Shown: positions 51,113 to 63,429 of the stretch, piece after piece | Numbering within the stretch: the stretch's first letter is position 1 | Layout: each line of letters opens with the position of its first letter | Assembly (NCBI GenBank): GCA_950295325.1 | Contig: OX485806.1 | Location: 45,443,169-45,507,168, forward strand | DNA from: Polytrichum commune | Taxonomy: Eukaryota > Streptophyta > Polytrichopsida > Polytrichales > Polytrichaceae | DNA: 64,000 nt | Direction: 5' to 3' | Notes under the pieces: generated by a model | The model's input: only the letters and a program-made list of their open reading frames with translations | Database searches by the model: none | What the model was told of the DNA's origin: nothing | Made by a program: the position numbers and the translations under genes

Positions 51113-53104
51113 TGTGAGCCCAAGATTGTGCCCACATGTCAACTTAACATTAAAAATTACGAAAACCTTAGAATTTATGTTTGCTTGAATTGTCAAAGAG
51201 ATAAAAGAAGAGTGACGTGTTGAGGCTTAGGTTTAGTTGGGTTAATTTAGATGTTGTTTAGCTAAGTGTTGAGGTTTGAATTTTAAAAAAAAAAACCAAA
51301 AAAAAATAGTAAAGTAGTTTCTCAAAGTGTTCGATTAAGGTTTTGAGCTAGTTGGGTTATGGCCAAGGTTGTTGTTTGTTTTAGGGGGGGGAAACCTTCC
51401 GGTTGTGGATTGGGAACTGTATTCTCGGATCCAGTGCAAGGGTCCAGAGCTTCGGGGGAGAGGCTCTGTCTCTCGTTCCAGGGCAGTTGTGGGTGGAGGG
51501 AGGTAGAAGAAGGCGTGACGGCGGAAGTGGGAAGCGACAGGCTAGCCAACAATGAAGATCCTCCTATCATGGAGGGGAGGGAGGTGTTAAGCTACCTTAG
51601 GCACATTGTAGTAAAGGAAACATACATATGCTACTGGGGTGGAGACTAATGATGGGCGACGGCGCTCAAGGATTCGGCGAAGGATGAGAATATGTGGCAG
51701 TAGCTACAATCACTGAGCCAACGGAAACCAACTGTTTTTGATCGCTCAGGTAATGAGATCCAGGGAGAATGGTCAAGTGGGAGCAGGTCGGGCAGAGGGT
51801 TCACGCGATGGAAAAATAGCTGAATGCGCTTGCACACTGCCGAGAGGGCAGCTCAACCTTCAGAGAGTGAGGGATTTTGGAGAGAAGGTCTGGAGTCAAT
51901 TCCCGAGGCTGAATGGCGATTTCTTTGGTGAGGAAGGTCTGGACGTGATGAGGGAACTGTTGTGCAATGCGGAAAGGTCAGAGGCTAGGTAAATCAACAT
52001 CAAGGCTTGGGCAGAGGGTGCACATTAAATAATGGTCGTGGCCAGAGGCATAGAGAGGAAGAGTGAAGACTGAGCGCTGAGGCTCAGTGGAGGTAGGTGG
52101 AAGTTGCGCTGCCGAAGGAGGTTCGGTGTGCCTCCTCTAGCTATAAATCTGGGAATGATGGAAAGAGTGGATAGAGCAGCCAGCTGATGCAGCTAAGTCT
52201 AAGCACATATAAATTCTCTGGAGGTAGCATGGCACAACTACGAGGCATTGCTGTTTCTAGGATTCAGAACCCACGAGGGAAGCGCGTCCAGCTTACCAAC
52301 GGTTGGGCAACGAAGGAATTTCTTTGGGAAACGTGATTTTCAAACTACAAGGGAATTCGAACTCATTCCTCCTAGTTGCAGATCAGGCTGCATTGCACTG
52401 CCCCAAATGGAGAAAGATCCTCGAAGTCTCCTTATGGGCGACTCTACCACAGTGAGTTTTGGAAGTGGACAGTGGCATATTCCAACGTGGCTGGTTGATA
52501 CAAGAGACAACAAGTAGTTGCCAAGCTCGAGGCAGCCGAAAGGCAGCAACCATCTTAGCAATTTCGAGAAAATTATAGTCACTGGGGGGTAAGGAGAGGT
52601 TGAAGCTTAGCACAAAAGGAATTGGCTGGAGTCCAACGTAAGGTGGTTTGATGAATTAAGTAAATCCCTAGTGGTATAACTGTTGTGGATTAGGAATTAG
52701 TGAAAGTAATATTGTTGGGAGGGTAGAACTTAGCAATGTGGTCAATTGATTTATTAGTACGATAGGTGTAGTGGGCATAGGATAACCAACTGTATAACTT
52801 GGTATTACTCCAATGCTATCAGAAAATGGCTTAGGATAGTTAGTAGTTCATTGTTGTGGAGTTGAGGCTTGGAGTAGTGTTGATGTTTAGTAGATGATTT
52901 CGGGTAGCAAGGATCACAAGAGCAAAAAATATTTTTAAGTACTTAAACCTTGTGCCATTTGAATAAAAAATGTGTTTTCAATATTTATGTTATTGGAGGA
53001 TTGGAATCTTAGGTCTGAGGGCTAATTGGAGTCAATCAAGTACATGTGAGTTTTAGGCTTCCACCCGGACTACGACACATAAGGGTGGGGGTTTAGGGCT
53101 GACA
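51113..53104 (+). mobile_element. LTR of family 1, probably solo
   Basis: It starts TGTGAGCCC with GTGCCCACA 10 bases later and ends GGGGGTTTAGGGCTGACA, the same ends as the LTR at 10432-12059. At 1992 bp it is about 360 bp longer. No primer-binding site follows and no pol sequence is near, so it is taken as solo. The flanks (CAAGT and CCGGC) show no target duplication, so it may be old or recombined. Confidence 0.75.
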
Positions 53105-53320
53105 CCGGCCTCCAGCCTGGACGGACGCTCGGTTTTCTGGCCGGCTTCCAGCCTGGCTACCCGCCCCGCCCTCCACCTTCACTAATGCACCGCCTTCCAT
53201 TTGAATTTTTTTGGTTTTGCTTTGCTCATGGTTGTTGCAATGATGCGAGGAGCTTTGGTGTGGTTCTCAACAACATGGCGGCGGCCATGCATATGCACTA
53301 GATATTGGGACTGAGGTCAT
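53105..53320. other. GC-rich flank with CCAGCCTGG repeats
   Basis: Repeated CCGGC(C/T)TCCAGCCTGG phrases, then sequence leading into the tandem array. No gene. Confidence 0.4.
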
Positions 53321-54300
53321 AGGACAAGGCATTGCTCCAAAAAATACAATGGATCAAAGAGAGGGACACAATTTTATGGTGGCAGATAAGCCCATGGACT
53401 GAATCTTGTATTTGAGGGCGATGGACAGGACATTGCTGGTTTAGGGTTGCAATGGTTCTAAGAGTATAACACAATTTAATGGCATGCCGCCAAGCACATG
53501 GACCAAATCTTGGATTCGAGGGCGATGGACAGGGCGTTGCTTATTTAGGGTTGCAATGGATCAAAGAGATGGACACAATTTCATGGTGGCAGCGAAACCC
53601 ATGGATTGGATCTTGGACCTGAGGGCGATGGACAGGGCGTTGCTGGTTTAGGGTTGTAATGGATCTAAGAGAAAAACACAATTTCATGGCATGTGGCCAA
53701 ACACATGGACTAAATCTTAGATTTGAGGGTGATGGATAGGACGTTTTTGGTTTAGGGTTACAATGCATAAAAAAGAGGAACACAATTTCATGATGGCAAC
53801 AAAACCCATGGACAAGATCTTGGATCTGAAGGCGATGGACATGGCGTTTAGGGTTGCAATGGATCCAAGAGAGGGGAACATTTTCATGGCGGTGGGGAAG
53901 CACATGGATTGGATTTTAGATTTGAGGGCGATGGATAGGACGTTTTTGGTTTAGGATTGCAATAAATCCAAGAAAATAACACAATTATATGGCATGCGGC
54001 CAAACACATGGACCAAATGTTGGGTTTCAGGGTGTAGAATAGGGCGTTGATCCAATGAATGCAATGGATCCAATAGATAGAAATAATCTTATAACATGCG
54101 GCCAAGCATATGGACTAGATATTGTGTTTCAAGGCGTAGGACAGGGCGCTGATCCACTGAATGCAATGGATCCAAGAGAGGGAAACAATCTCATAACATG
54201 CAACCAAACATATGGACCAGATCTTGTGTTTTAAGGCGTAGGACATGGCGCTGATCCACTGAATGCAATGGACGGAAATGAGGGAAACAATTTATGAATA
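53321..54300. repeat. 103-bp tandem array, about ten units
   Basis: The landmark GGCGATGGACAGG recurs at 53419, 53524, 53627, 53731, 53834 and 53930, then as GGCGTAGGACAGG-type variants at about 54033, 54134 and 54236. Spacing is 96-105 bp. In the first part, units alternate between a GGTGGCA-ACCCATGG form and a GGCATGCGGCCAAACACATGG form, so there is a higher-order dimer of about 206 bp. ORFs on the minus strand here only reflect the repeat. Confidence 0.85.
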
Positions 54301-54304
54301 TGGA

Positions 54305-54309
54305 ATTTT
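54305..54309. repeat. Left target-site duplication ATTTT
   Basis: Identical to the five bases at 55260-55264 on the other side of the LTR. Confidence 0.75.
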
Positions 54310-55259
54310 TGTCGCAACCCTTACTAGCCCCCTTAACAATCTTGCCAATTTTCATTTTCTAGCAAAGGTTACGAGCGTTAACCCTTCGCATTCCGCCATG
54401 CTAATGGTTGGCTCCTCTTACCCCGGACCATATAGTTCATAGGAGGGGAACCAACCCTCCTACTTTGCATTTGGGACTCACCCCTTGATCGGTAACCAAT
54501 TCTAAGATGTGGACTTCCATCCATGGAAGTCCAATCTTATGTTGATCATCGCGTTGCCGGAGCAACACTACAACAACCCGAAGCACATTAGGCAACTATG
54601 GCCTCACATTGGGCCAATGCCCATGGAGGCCGTGCCGTTCGGCCTCGGGTGGGTGAGGCCACACCACCTCACCCATATAAGCCTCTAGAACTCTACGCGG
54701 GGCCCCTACCCCACCGTCAAGAGACCTCTTGTCTCTCTACCAAGAGTTGGGGCCAAGTAGACATTTTCCTTTAGCCGCTGGGTCCAGAAGCCCCTAGCAG
54801 CTTCAGACCATCATAACTTCCTCGTATGAGGTCTGATGATAACAACAACCACTCCATCTTCATCTACGCTTCACGTAGATGCCGATGAACTCCTCATTTG
54901 CCCCATTGAGGCAAGTATTCAGGAAGTTATGCCTATTCAAACCTTGGCAGTCTTGGGAATCACTCCTTGGCACTGCTGTACCAGGGCGATGTCCCGGAAA
55001 ACGCCCCACTCAAATGGCCATAGCTCTTGAGCGTTCTAGAATCACCACGCCATGAGCTACGCATAGCTCATGACCTTACTAGTCTCACCACGCCTCCTAG
55101 TCTCCGTGGGTGGGAGGCGTTCGCAACGCCTGGGGCCCTTGCCCACACTAGGATCAATTGGGCCCTCTCACCAACGGCGCCACAAGTCCCGGGTGTCACT
55201 CCGGGGTCGCCCTTGTGCCCATGGTGTTTCCGGCACTCCTCATGGAGTGGTGCGCGACA
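54310..55259 (-). mobile_element. Solo LTR family 2 (copy H), 950 bp
   Basis: The plus-strand termini are TGTCGCAACCC and GTGCGCGACA, with every internal landmark of copies A and D. It is flanked by a perfect ATTTT duplication with no internal domain, so it arose by LTR-LTR recombination. Excluding it, the tandem array to the left runs directly into the DNA before the MULE pseudogene. Confidence 0.85.
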
Positions 55260-55264
55260 ATTTT
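55260..55264. repeat. Right target-site duplication ATTTT
   Basis: Copy of 54305-54309, immediately after the LTR end GCGACA. Confidence 0.75.
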
Positions 55265-55510
55265 GGAGGTGACCCTGAACTTGCATAGGAGCGATCAACA
55301 GTCTATGGACACAGTGGCTACAAGGCATATGCAGTGGATCTTGGGACGGGAGATGATGTAAACACTTTAGAATTTGAATACATGCTTACTCACAGACTTG
55401 GACAAGGACCACCTGGAGGACATTAAGTAGATCACAACGTCAACCATGAAGGCCATGCATCTCACCTAAATACCAATGATGCAGATTTGAATACGCTAGA
55501 GTTTGTTTCT
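55265..55510. repeat. Edge of the 103-bp array and leader of the MULE pseudogene
   Basis: TATGGACACAGTGGCTACAA and CAGTGGATCTTGGGACGGGA resemble parts of the 103-bp unit (ATGGACACAATTTCATGG, ATTGGATCTTGGACCTGAGG). The array therefore reaches past the solo LTR to about 55360. No gene. Confidence 0.5.
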
Positions 55511-58360
55511 GTGATGAAAGTAGAAACTTCAGTCCAAGAGAAGAAAATCCGTCTGTCATGGAGGAAATTGTACTAGAGAGTCCTGGCCACTGTCCAAGTA
55601 CCACCCCCTGGCCCTTTTGACAGGACAATTCTAAAGTGGGAGGCCAAGTCCAATCAAGGCAATGGTAACATAAAGGATACCTAGAAGGCTACAGTTCATT
55701 GGACTCGGCTAGATGATTTTTTGGAAGGAGAAATGTCAACCCGGTAATTCCCTTGCATATTCCATGAGAAATCTAGGCAATGCATGAAGAGACAAGACAT
55801 GAAGCAAGTGCGTCCTGAATCTGCAATTCAAGAGATCACGTAACAAATCTTGCGTTTTTTTTAGGTGTTTTGGGTTTAGGGCAATAACATGTAATAGAAT
55901 TTGCATTTATCCCCTTCGAATTTTAATTTTAAGATAGCATTGAAATTTGTCATACACGCGTCCTCTGCATGACCTAATCCATATTGTTAACATCACGTCG
56001 TGAGAGCTTGAATTAACCATGAGACGTATCCTCCAATGTAGTTATTGGTGCCAGTTTGGGCCAATGGACTACACTAGACAATATAAGGTAGAGGTCCAGA
56101 AGGTGTTTGCACATATGCTGTTAGAGAAAAAAAAATCAACATCTCATCCACAAGTATTACAGAGGGCACAAAAGCTTGTGAAAAAGGCTCAGAAGGACGC
56201 AACATCAAAACCACAATCTCGGAAGAAATGAAAGATAGAGGCTATTCCAGATCTCAATGAGGACGATCCTGATGAGGATCTCTAGGATCAAGCCAGGGTG
56301 CAAGATGCACGGGCCAAGCTCCTTCGGGCACAAACCCCCATCTAGGCATCTACAAAGCCTAAGAGGAAAACTAGGGTTGGTAAGATCCAGGCTGGAATGT
56401 CCATCAAGAGAGGATGTCAATGTAATTTTGTTGTCAAACAATTACTTCTAGATGAATTTCTTTGCACAATTCATTTTCATTGCATGACACATACTAATAA
56501 GAATGGCAAACCTTGTCATGGCACTAAGTTTGGAGGGCAGCGGGCTAGCTTATTGGGTCGTTTGTCCACGACAACAAAACAATAGATAATTGATACACTC
56601 AGATCTAGGAAGTCGCCGACTAAGGTTATGGCAGAGCACAAGTTTGTGGTCATGTGACCAGGGACACTTTTATTATGCCAGCTAATGTATGCAACATAGC
56701 CAATAAGCTTGCCAAAGAGCTTTGGGAGAAGCATCCACGGGATGCCATGAGTGTGAGGATGTGGACAGATGAAAATTCAGATTGTTTCTATCATTCCCAA
56801 GAATATGGTAATTTGGAGTTGAATGATCCACCCCCGTTTGAAGATGACCCCTTTTGCCTAGCTATTGAAACGCAGTGGCAACTTCAAATGATGGTGCGGC
56901 ATAGGCATAAGCGGGCACTGTCCATGGATGCTACATTTTCAACAAATGAGCCCAAGGTAAGTATGTCACCCATATGAATCAATTAAACATTACAATATGA
57001 AGCATTCTGCATCCTATCTCGAATGTCTTGCCTTGACCAGCATGTACGGTGTCTTATGTTGCAGTACCCTTTATACACTGTCATGGTTTTCGATGAATGG
57101 GAACAAGGTATTCTTGTGGCATTCACAATTCAAGGGAAGTCGCGTGGGGTGGATATCGTACCATTGTTGAGAAAACTCAATGCTAGGTGTCAAACTGTCA
57201 TGCCGGACTGGAGACCTAATGCATTTGTTGTGGATAACAATCAGGCTGAATTGAACGCCATAAGATGCGTGCATCCTGTCTAGACCTCTCTTGCTATCAC
57301 CTGACATGTTTATTTTTGCTATGCCAAGGAAGTTTGGCCATTATCGCCGCATATTGAAGGACAAGACAACAACGATGTCAAAAAAATTCTTTGCTTATGG
57401 CATACCCGGAAAGCGTGGCTTGAAAATGCTACCCAAAAAATAAAAGCACATTATCTTAGGGCGGAGATACTTTCTGCGTGTGCAGATCTCATGTACGGGA
57501 ATGGAGTTCTTCAAGGTGATGCGGCAATAAGGGTTGCTAAGGACAAGTTCAAATACTTGAAGGCCATGTACCCCCATGCTAAAGTTTTTCTCAATTGTTT
57601 TGAGAAGACATGGATGCACAAGATTGAGATGTAGGTGAGAGGTTATCGTAACATGCCTCATGCTAACCAAGACACAAATGTTGTTGTTAAGAGTTATCAT
57701 GCCAATTTGAAAGCCATATTGAAGTCATCTCGGCAAAAATTTGATGGATGGCGTGTTGATTGGTTTGATTTATCACCTTCTGAAGGATGTCCTTATTCAC
57801 TATTGGTATGCGGTACAGTGTAAGTTATATGGATTTATCAAGAATGGTAAGGCCGAGGGTATAGTGGCCAATGCGGTCATAAGGGCATTAGATATTCCTG
57901 ATGAACACGTTAGCATTTCGGAGGAGGCAAATGTGGCCTATGTTGCATCTCAAACAAATTTCCTGACAATTTGGGTTGTGACTAGTCCAAATTCAGATTG
58001 GGCTCATTGCAATTGCCCACTAGGTATGTGAGGCAATATGTGTAAGCATGCCGTCAAGGTGTTCATAATGATTAAGAACGATGTTTCAGGATCTGATTTC
58101 ATTAGGTATGCAGGCATTATTGCCGGGGGGTATGATATTGGAGGGCTAGATGTGTTGAAGGCATCTCATACATCAGAAGCATAAAAACCAAAAGAAATCA
58201 TTAGCCGTGCCACTAAGACAGGTGATGCGGACACAACTCTGGCAAAGATTAAATCTGTCCTAGACAAAATTGAAAACGTGGCAAAAGCGAGCCCAGAGTT
58301 GAAGACTTATTTTCTTGCTAATTTACACGAAGCCAAAGAAAAAAATAGTTGCACTACAAG
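55511..58360 (+). pseudogene. MULE (mudrA-like) transposase pseudogene with SWIM finger
   Basis: An N-terminal exon (55511-55842) reads through two TAG and one TAA with coding-like residues (RTILKWEAKS, WTRLDDFLEGEM). A second part starts near 56030 (YWCQFGPMD). A FAR1-like DNA-binding part lies at 56390-56530 (GCQCNFVVKQLL). The catalytic core has D1 in SMDATFSTN (56927) and a 108-bp intron (56957-57064, gtaagt...ttgcag). D2 is in VVDNNQAELNA (57233) and CLWHTRKAW near 57400. The position of the catalytic Glu reads VKSYHANLK (57689), so Glu is Lys. The SWIM finger (58008-58049) reads CNCPLGM-stop-GNMCKH, with TGA probably from CGA. The D-QA-NA pattern matches the intact MULE at 5848. It is dead by multiple stops and catalytic loss. 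Confidence 0.85.
56957..57064 (+). other. Intron in the MULE pseudogene
   Basis: The donor GTAAGT follows NEPK and the acceptor TTGCAG precedes YPLYTVMVFDEW-type sequence. Joining restores the conserved block after the first catalytic Asp. Confidence 0.8.
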
Positions 58361-58764
58361 TTAAATCAAATCCTAGTTTGATGCATCCCCTATCTCAACC
58401 TTCATTCAAAATTGGTCATGGTCCTAGGAATCTACAGAGATTCAAAAGTTGTACAGAGATAGGTTGGAATAAGACTAACATCCGGACCAGGAAGCCAAGA
58501 TCGTAGAAACATTGTATTCACTATTGTTAGGCCAATGGATATAGGGAGAAAAAAATTTAAAAATGCCATGACATAATAAGACATAACATGACATGTTAAG
58601 GCAGACTTTGACAACATATGATAGAATAGGGCATGATATCACTGGATTCCATGGCATATCATGATAATACAATATTTACTACATATGATTGCACAAACTA
58701 TATGCATGTCATAAACCTCACAATTTGTTACAAACGTAATTCAAACATATGTAAAAATTATCAC
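58361..58764. other. Intergenic spacer between convergent genes
   Basis: About 400 bp of AT-rich DNA with repeated ACATGACATG-like phrases (58570-58680). It lies between the 3' end of the MULE pseudogene and the 3' end of the minus-strand gene. Confidence 0.5.
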
Positions 58765-61394
58765 TAGCATGGTAGAAATGCGTCCACGACTCTCACATCA
58801 AAATAATCCTCTTGTTCTAAACCTTCATCGTAGTGTGAGTTGTCTTCCACAGCTTGTCCTGCACCGACTTCCACAACTTCACCAGCTGATCCCGCAAACT
58901 GACCACCCATACATTTTATACTTGGCGGATCAAACATGCATAGAACCTGAGATGCATTGAGGTTATCAAGATCGTCAAAATCCCCGGCTTATGTCCAAGA
59001 GCTGAGCATGTCTTGGCAATCACTCCCACTTGCTGTGCGCATTGTTAGGGTTGCTTCAAACATGCTCGCACCTAGTGTTTGCCATACCCCAATAGCCTCA
59101 ATTGATCCAAAAATATATTCAAGATCAATAATTTTCTTGAGAAGCAAAACACGGCCAATTGAAACGCAAGTCTGGTCAATGTCCACTCTAGGCCTGGCCA
59201 CCCACATGATACGCAAATCATCTATCTTTCCGATTACAACCATATCAAGACAACCTCGAACAATAATGTCCCTCCTATATACATTGAAGGCGTGCATCAT
59301 AGTTACAATATCAACGTACTTAGCACATAAGTCAACCACTCCTCTATAATTCTCAAACTCATCATTTGATGTGTCCAAAGTGGGAAAATAAATATTTCTC
59401 ACACAAATGAATTCTTCCATTGCAAATGCCACTTGTTTTGTCCTGGCCAACAAAACATCCGAAGTGAGCCCTTGCACATGACATAGCAAGGGCATGCGTA
59501 CGTCATATTCACTTCTCATAAAGAACTTAAAAGCTCTAGCAAGGACATGAGGTTCATTATGGATCCTAATGTTTTTATCTTTTTCCGTCATCCAGGCAAG
59601 TAGAACTGGAGCTATTTCTCCGTGTGTTGAAAAGGTCGTGTCACACAAGAAGGCTCCAGACTCCTGTTGAAAGCAGAATCCAGAATGAACCACTTTCACT
59701 GATCATCCTCCGTCACCATCCACACTTCTTTGTTAGATCTCAACATCTCCACTTCCACATGTTCATTCCGTTTCCGTTATGTGTCCTTCAATACATTTAT
59801 ATTCTCTTTCATCCGCGTGGTAGAAATCGTCATGATATATCCAGATTGTCTCTATCTTTTTATATATTACACCACTCCATTTCTTCATGAAGGCGTATCT
59901 ACATCTGTCCACGACATCCATTACATCTGCCCCCAGCTCCCTTTGTATGCAAAATAACATTTAGGTCGGGCCAACACAAAAACAAGTGTATACAAATATT
60001 AATAATTAACCAAATAAATTCATCGTAAGCTCAGGCATACATTGGAGAGCACCCCACGCTCCAAAAACCTTCTTAGCTAACTTCTCGGCCTCATACAAGT
60101 TCATGATCTCCTTTACTGGAGCCAACAAATTCCAAGATTGGACAACTAATGTGTAGAAGCCAAGAGGTATGTCAGGTTTTACTGGTTCTAATGATGGATC
60201 AACGTCCGGAAATCTTGCCACAAACCGCTCCAAGGCCGCCTTGCGTACCTCCGTCCTTGTATGTGTTGCATGCTCCCTTACGGCTAATGGATAAGGCACA
60301 TGTCTCATTCTAGACGTGTCTATGCTTGGACCAACAGAAGGATAAATACAATTTGCATGTCCAGACTTCATCCCGCCATGCATTCGTGCTTTAGGAGGAG
60401 TAAAAGCTCCTTCTGAACTTTGTCCTAGGCCAGAAGTGTTATTGCCTTCTTTCATGTCATATCCTATGCATGCTCTTTGTCCTACTTTCATTCTAATCCC
60501 TAAATTAATCGTTCGTTGTATTACCAACATATTTGCAATAGTGGGACTCTTGCAAACCTTTTATTTCTTTGCCTCAAGAGTGCGAACCGTCGATAGTAAG
60601 TTGTCCTCACCGGCACTTAGATCAATGACGTATGTGTTCTGCGTGTCATGCTCATATTGTTTCGCATTACATGTACTCCTTGCATTCTCTGTACTCCCTA
60701 CACTCTTTGTAGATATTGGTAATTTTTCCCCATGAGTTGCACCATGTTTTACTGACATATATAACATCTGATTAGGCACCCTCATCATATATTTTGCAAA
60801 AACAACACATGTTACCTTATTCCCGCCATGACCCATGTTTGGAAAAAAATTCAACTGATCGTATGTGGTCATGTCATACTCTGAACACACATTCATCTAT
60901 CTTTGTCATCCAAGGTGTGCCTTGTCCATGAAGTCATGGTTGCAGAATTGACAAAAAAAAAGGATTTTGATACGTTTGTCAGTATCGCTCACATTTGCTC
61001 TGGCTCACCGCCATAAGGTGTTCACCTCCATCATTAACCATTTGTATTCCGACCATATGTACGCATCCCTATTTGGAGCGTGTCCTACCCAAGTATTTTG
61101 GTATACTATGACAGGTTCCACCCCAAATTTACCAGGTACATTAAGTTGAAAGAAAGATACATCAGTAAACTAAACTTATAACAAAAGGCAATTGTAAAAA
61201 TTTAAAAATCTAAAAATCTAAAATACAAATTAAGGACTCACTTTAAGGACAATGTCAGGCTTGATGGTGGAGATGATTGTCTGCCACTTTGGATGCAACG
61301 AACTTATGCTTAAGACAGTCGCTCCATTTTTTAAGACTCCAACCGCGTCCTCAACCTCCAACCCCGAAAGGTTTGGATCAGCCTTGGAATTGAT
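58765..61394 (-). pseudogene. Unrecognised multi-exon gene, convergent with the MULE
   Basis: Exon 61394-61242 (51 codons exactly, acceptor CTCAG, donor GTGAGT) and exon 61169-61009 (acceptor TTTAG, donor GTGAGC) read cleanly and join in phase, giving IKPDIVLK then FTDVSFFQLNVPGKFG. A Cys/His segment (QFCNHDFMDKAHLG) follows near 60920. A long exon spans 60896-60006 with one in-frame TAA (60561) and a donor at its end. A 65-codon piece (59960-59763) and a 236-codon piece (59699-58989) follow; the latter continues in frame beyond a single TAA (58989) through an acidic tail to TAG at 58765. The total is near 750 codons. No known domain is recognised. Only two clear in-frame stops and one probable frameshift near 59700 suggest recent decay, or errors in my exon model. 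Confidence 0.6.
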
Positions 61395-63060
61395 CTGAGG
61401 ACAGGGGGAATTAAAGGTGGCCTAAATCCCTAAACCTTAACATTGACTCCAATAAAAACCATCAACCATTTGAAAAGAACAAAGCAATAAAAATTAAAAG
61501 GAAAAATGATCTTTAAATTATTGTTATTAAAATAATAATAATAATAATAACATTTTAAAACCAAATCTTATTAGGTATTGTAAGTTACGTGTCATGATGC
61601 CGAAACCTTCTACCCAAAAGTTTGTCGTGTGCCGAAAGCCCTGTTTTCAGTCACAATTCTCACAATATTGATAGTCCAATTCGATGTATCACATCATATT
61701 ATGCATTCCTACATTCATATGTTAACAATGTCACATGACTCATCTAAAAATATTGTAGCAACTTAACGTCAAGTGGAAATTGTTGGGAACATAGTACCCT
61801 TCGCTACTTCGACACGGACTTTAGGTGAAGCTTGCAAGACGACCGATAAGGCTCAACCTGTGTGCGGAACTGAAAGATTAATCCAGATTGCACGTCAACA
61901 GGTGGGTGTACTAGAGTTGTTTGCTATCCAGAGTTGCAAGAGTTTTTAAACATATATCCTAGTTAATAATATTGAACGACTATGACATTGTGTATTGAAA
62001 TTAACAAGGTACAATCTGGATATTCATTATGGTGAATAAGTTGCATTTAATTCTTTCACCTGAGCCAATATCACCTCGTTTGGAAAAGCCAGCATTATAA
62101 TCTATGAATTAATCAAATCTTGAAAAACATTCTCACTTCTTGCATTTCTTCTCCTATCATTTCATTTCCTTTCCTTTCACTCGGGGCAAACCAAACAAAA
62201 TTGTAGCACTCAAACAAACCTACCCTTAACTTATTCCAAAGTGTTCAAAATATTGCAGGAATTTGTAAAGACTCTTTGTGCAAACCAAACACAATTGCAG
62301 TTCTTTAACCAAATTAAAACCCACGCCTAACTCATTGTTCAAGTGTTGGATATATTTGCAGTAGGAGTTTGTACAGAATGTACAATTGGAAAGCAAACAA
62401 CTTGATTAAAAGAAATCTTCGATCGAATTCCTAAAGTCCACTCATAATGTGAATATCCTCCGCTGATTGGATCGACGTCCGCCGACTCGTCCTGAAGCTC
62501 GAGCCTGTGATTATAGCCTCCGAATCACTCCCCTTTGATTGCAGAAACAAAGAGACCAACTCTACAGAGCTCCCATCTTAATCACGCTTAACCACTGCAA
62601 CATATATGTAGTCATTTGCACACACATAAATCCCAGTTAACATTTGATTACGTGAAATGCGCATCCATAACAAGTCTTATAAGCAGAAGGAAGAAATAAA
62701 ACCTTGGAATGTATGCAAATCTCAATTCAAACAAAATTAAAAAGTAAAGTCAACCCCAAATGACTTCGTTGATGCTACAAAATCATATTTTTTTATCATA
62801 AAGTTTTTCGCACATTCAAGCATAATCAATATGCCTTCAGCGGGTGAGTTCATGTTTTTTTATCAGATTTTAAGGACAAGAGCGAGTGCAAAGTGCTTTA
62901 ACCTCAATTTCAGTGAACTCAATTAGTTCAATAAACTAAATCTACACGGTAAGGATCAATCAATCCATCTATATAAACCTGTTATCCTATCGATGCAAGA
63001 ATGGCAGCACCCTTCCTTCGAAAGGAGAGGTTGGACCTACCCCCAAACAAGAACTGAGCT
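61395..63060. other. Upstream flank, no recognised gene
   Basis: AT-rich DNA with an (AAT)n run at 61531-61551. A GC-richer patch at 62455-62590 could hold an upstream exon of the minus-strand gene, but no clear frame was found. Confidence 0.35.
61531..61551. repeat. Microsatellite (AAT)n
   Basis: About seven uninterrupted trinucleotide copies. Confidence 0.9.
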
Positions 63061-63077
63061 TCCACTGATCTCGATTC

Positions 63078-63350
63078 CTGTAACCTATTAGATTTCATCT
63101 GCCTCTTATCCTCCAAATTTCAAACAAAAACTGCACAGTCCAACAACATGCTCATGTGTTCATTTCCTACCAAATCACTGCTCAATAGGATTTGTACCCT
63201 TCTTGCGTCCTACCATTGACCTCAACGTTTGTTATTAGATTTCCATCTGCCTCTACCTTGCGAATTTTGAACATGAATTCCATGGCTTCACAGAATGGCA
63301 TAAACCACCATGCTCATGTATTGGCATCCTACCAAATCATTGGCGCATCC
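63078..63350. repeat. Diverged direct duplication of about 145 bp
   Basis: ATTAGATTTCATCTGCCTCT (63080), CATGCTCATGTGTTCAT and CCTACCAAATCACTG recur as ATTAGATTTCCATCTGCCTC (63233), CATGCTCATGTATTGGCAT and CCTACCAAATCATTG. Confidence 0.6.
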
Positions 63351-63429
63351 ACAACAACAACATTGGAGCAATACAAAAGCACATGGATCAGCAATACCTT
63401 ACATGTAGCAGGGAGCAACAGTACCTTAC

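Noticed and set aside
53541-53954. ORFs of 62-120 codons on both strands
   Set aside because: They only reflect the 103-bp tandem repeat, whose unit lacks stops in some frames.
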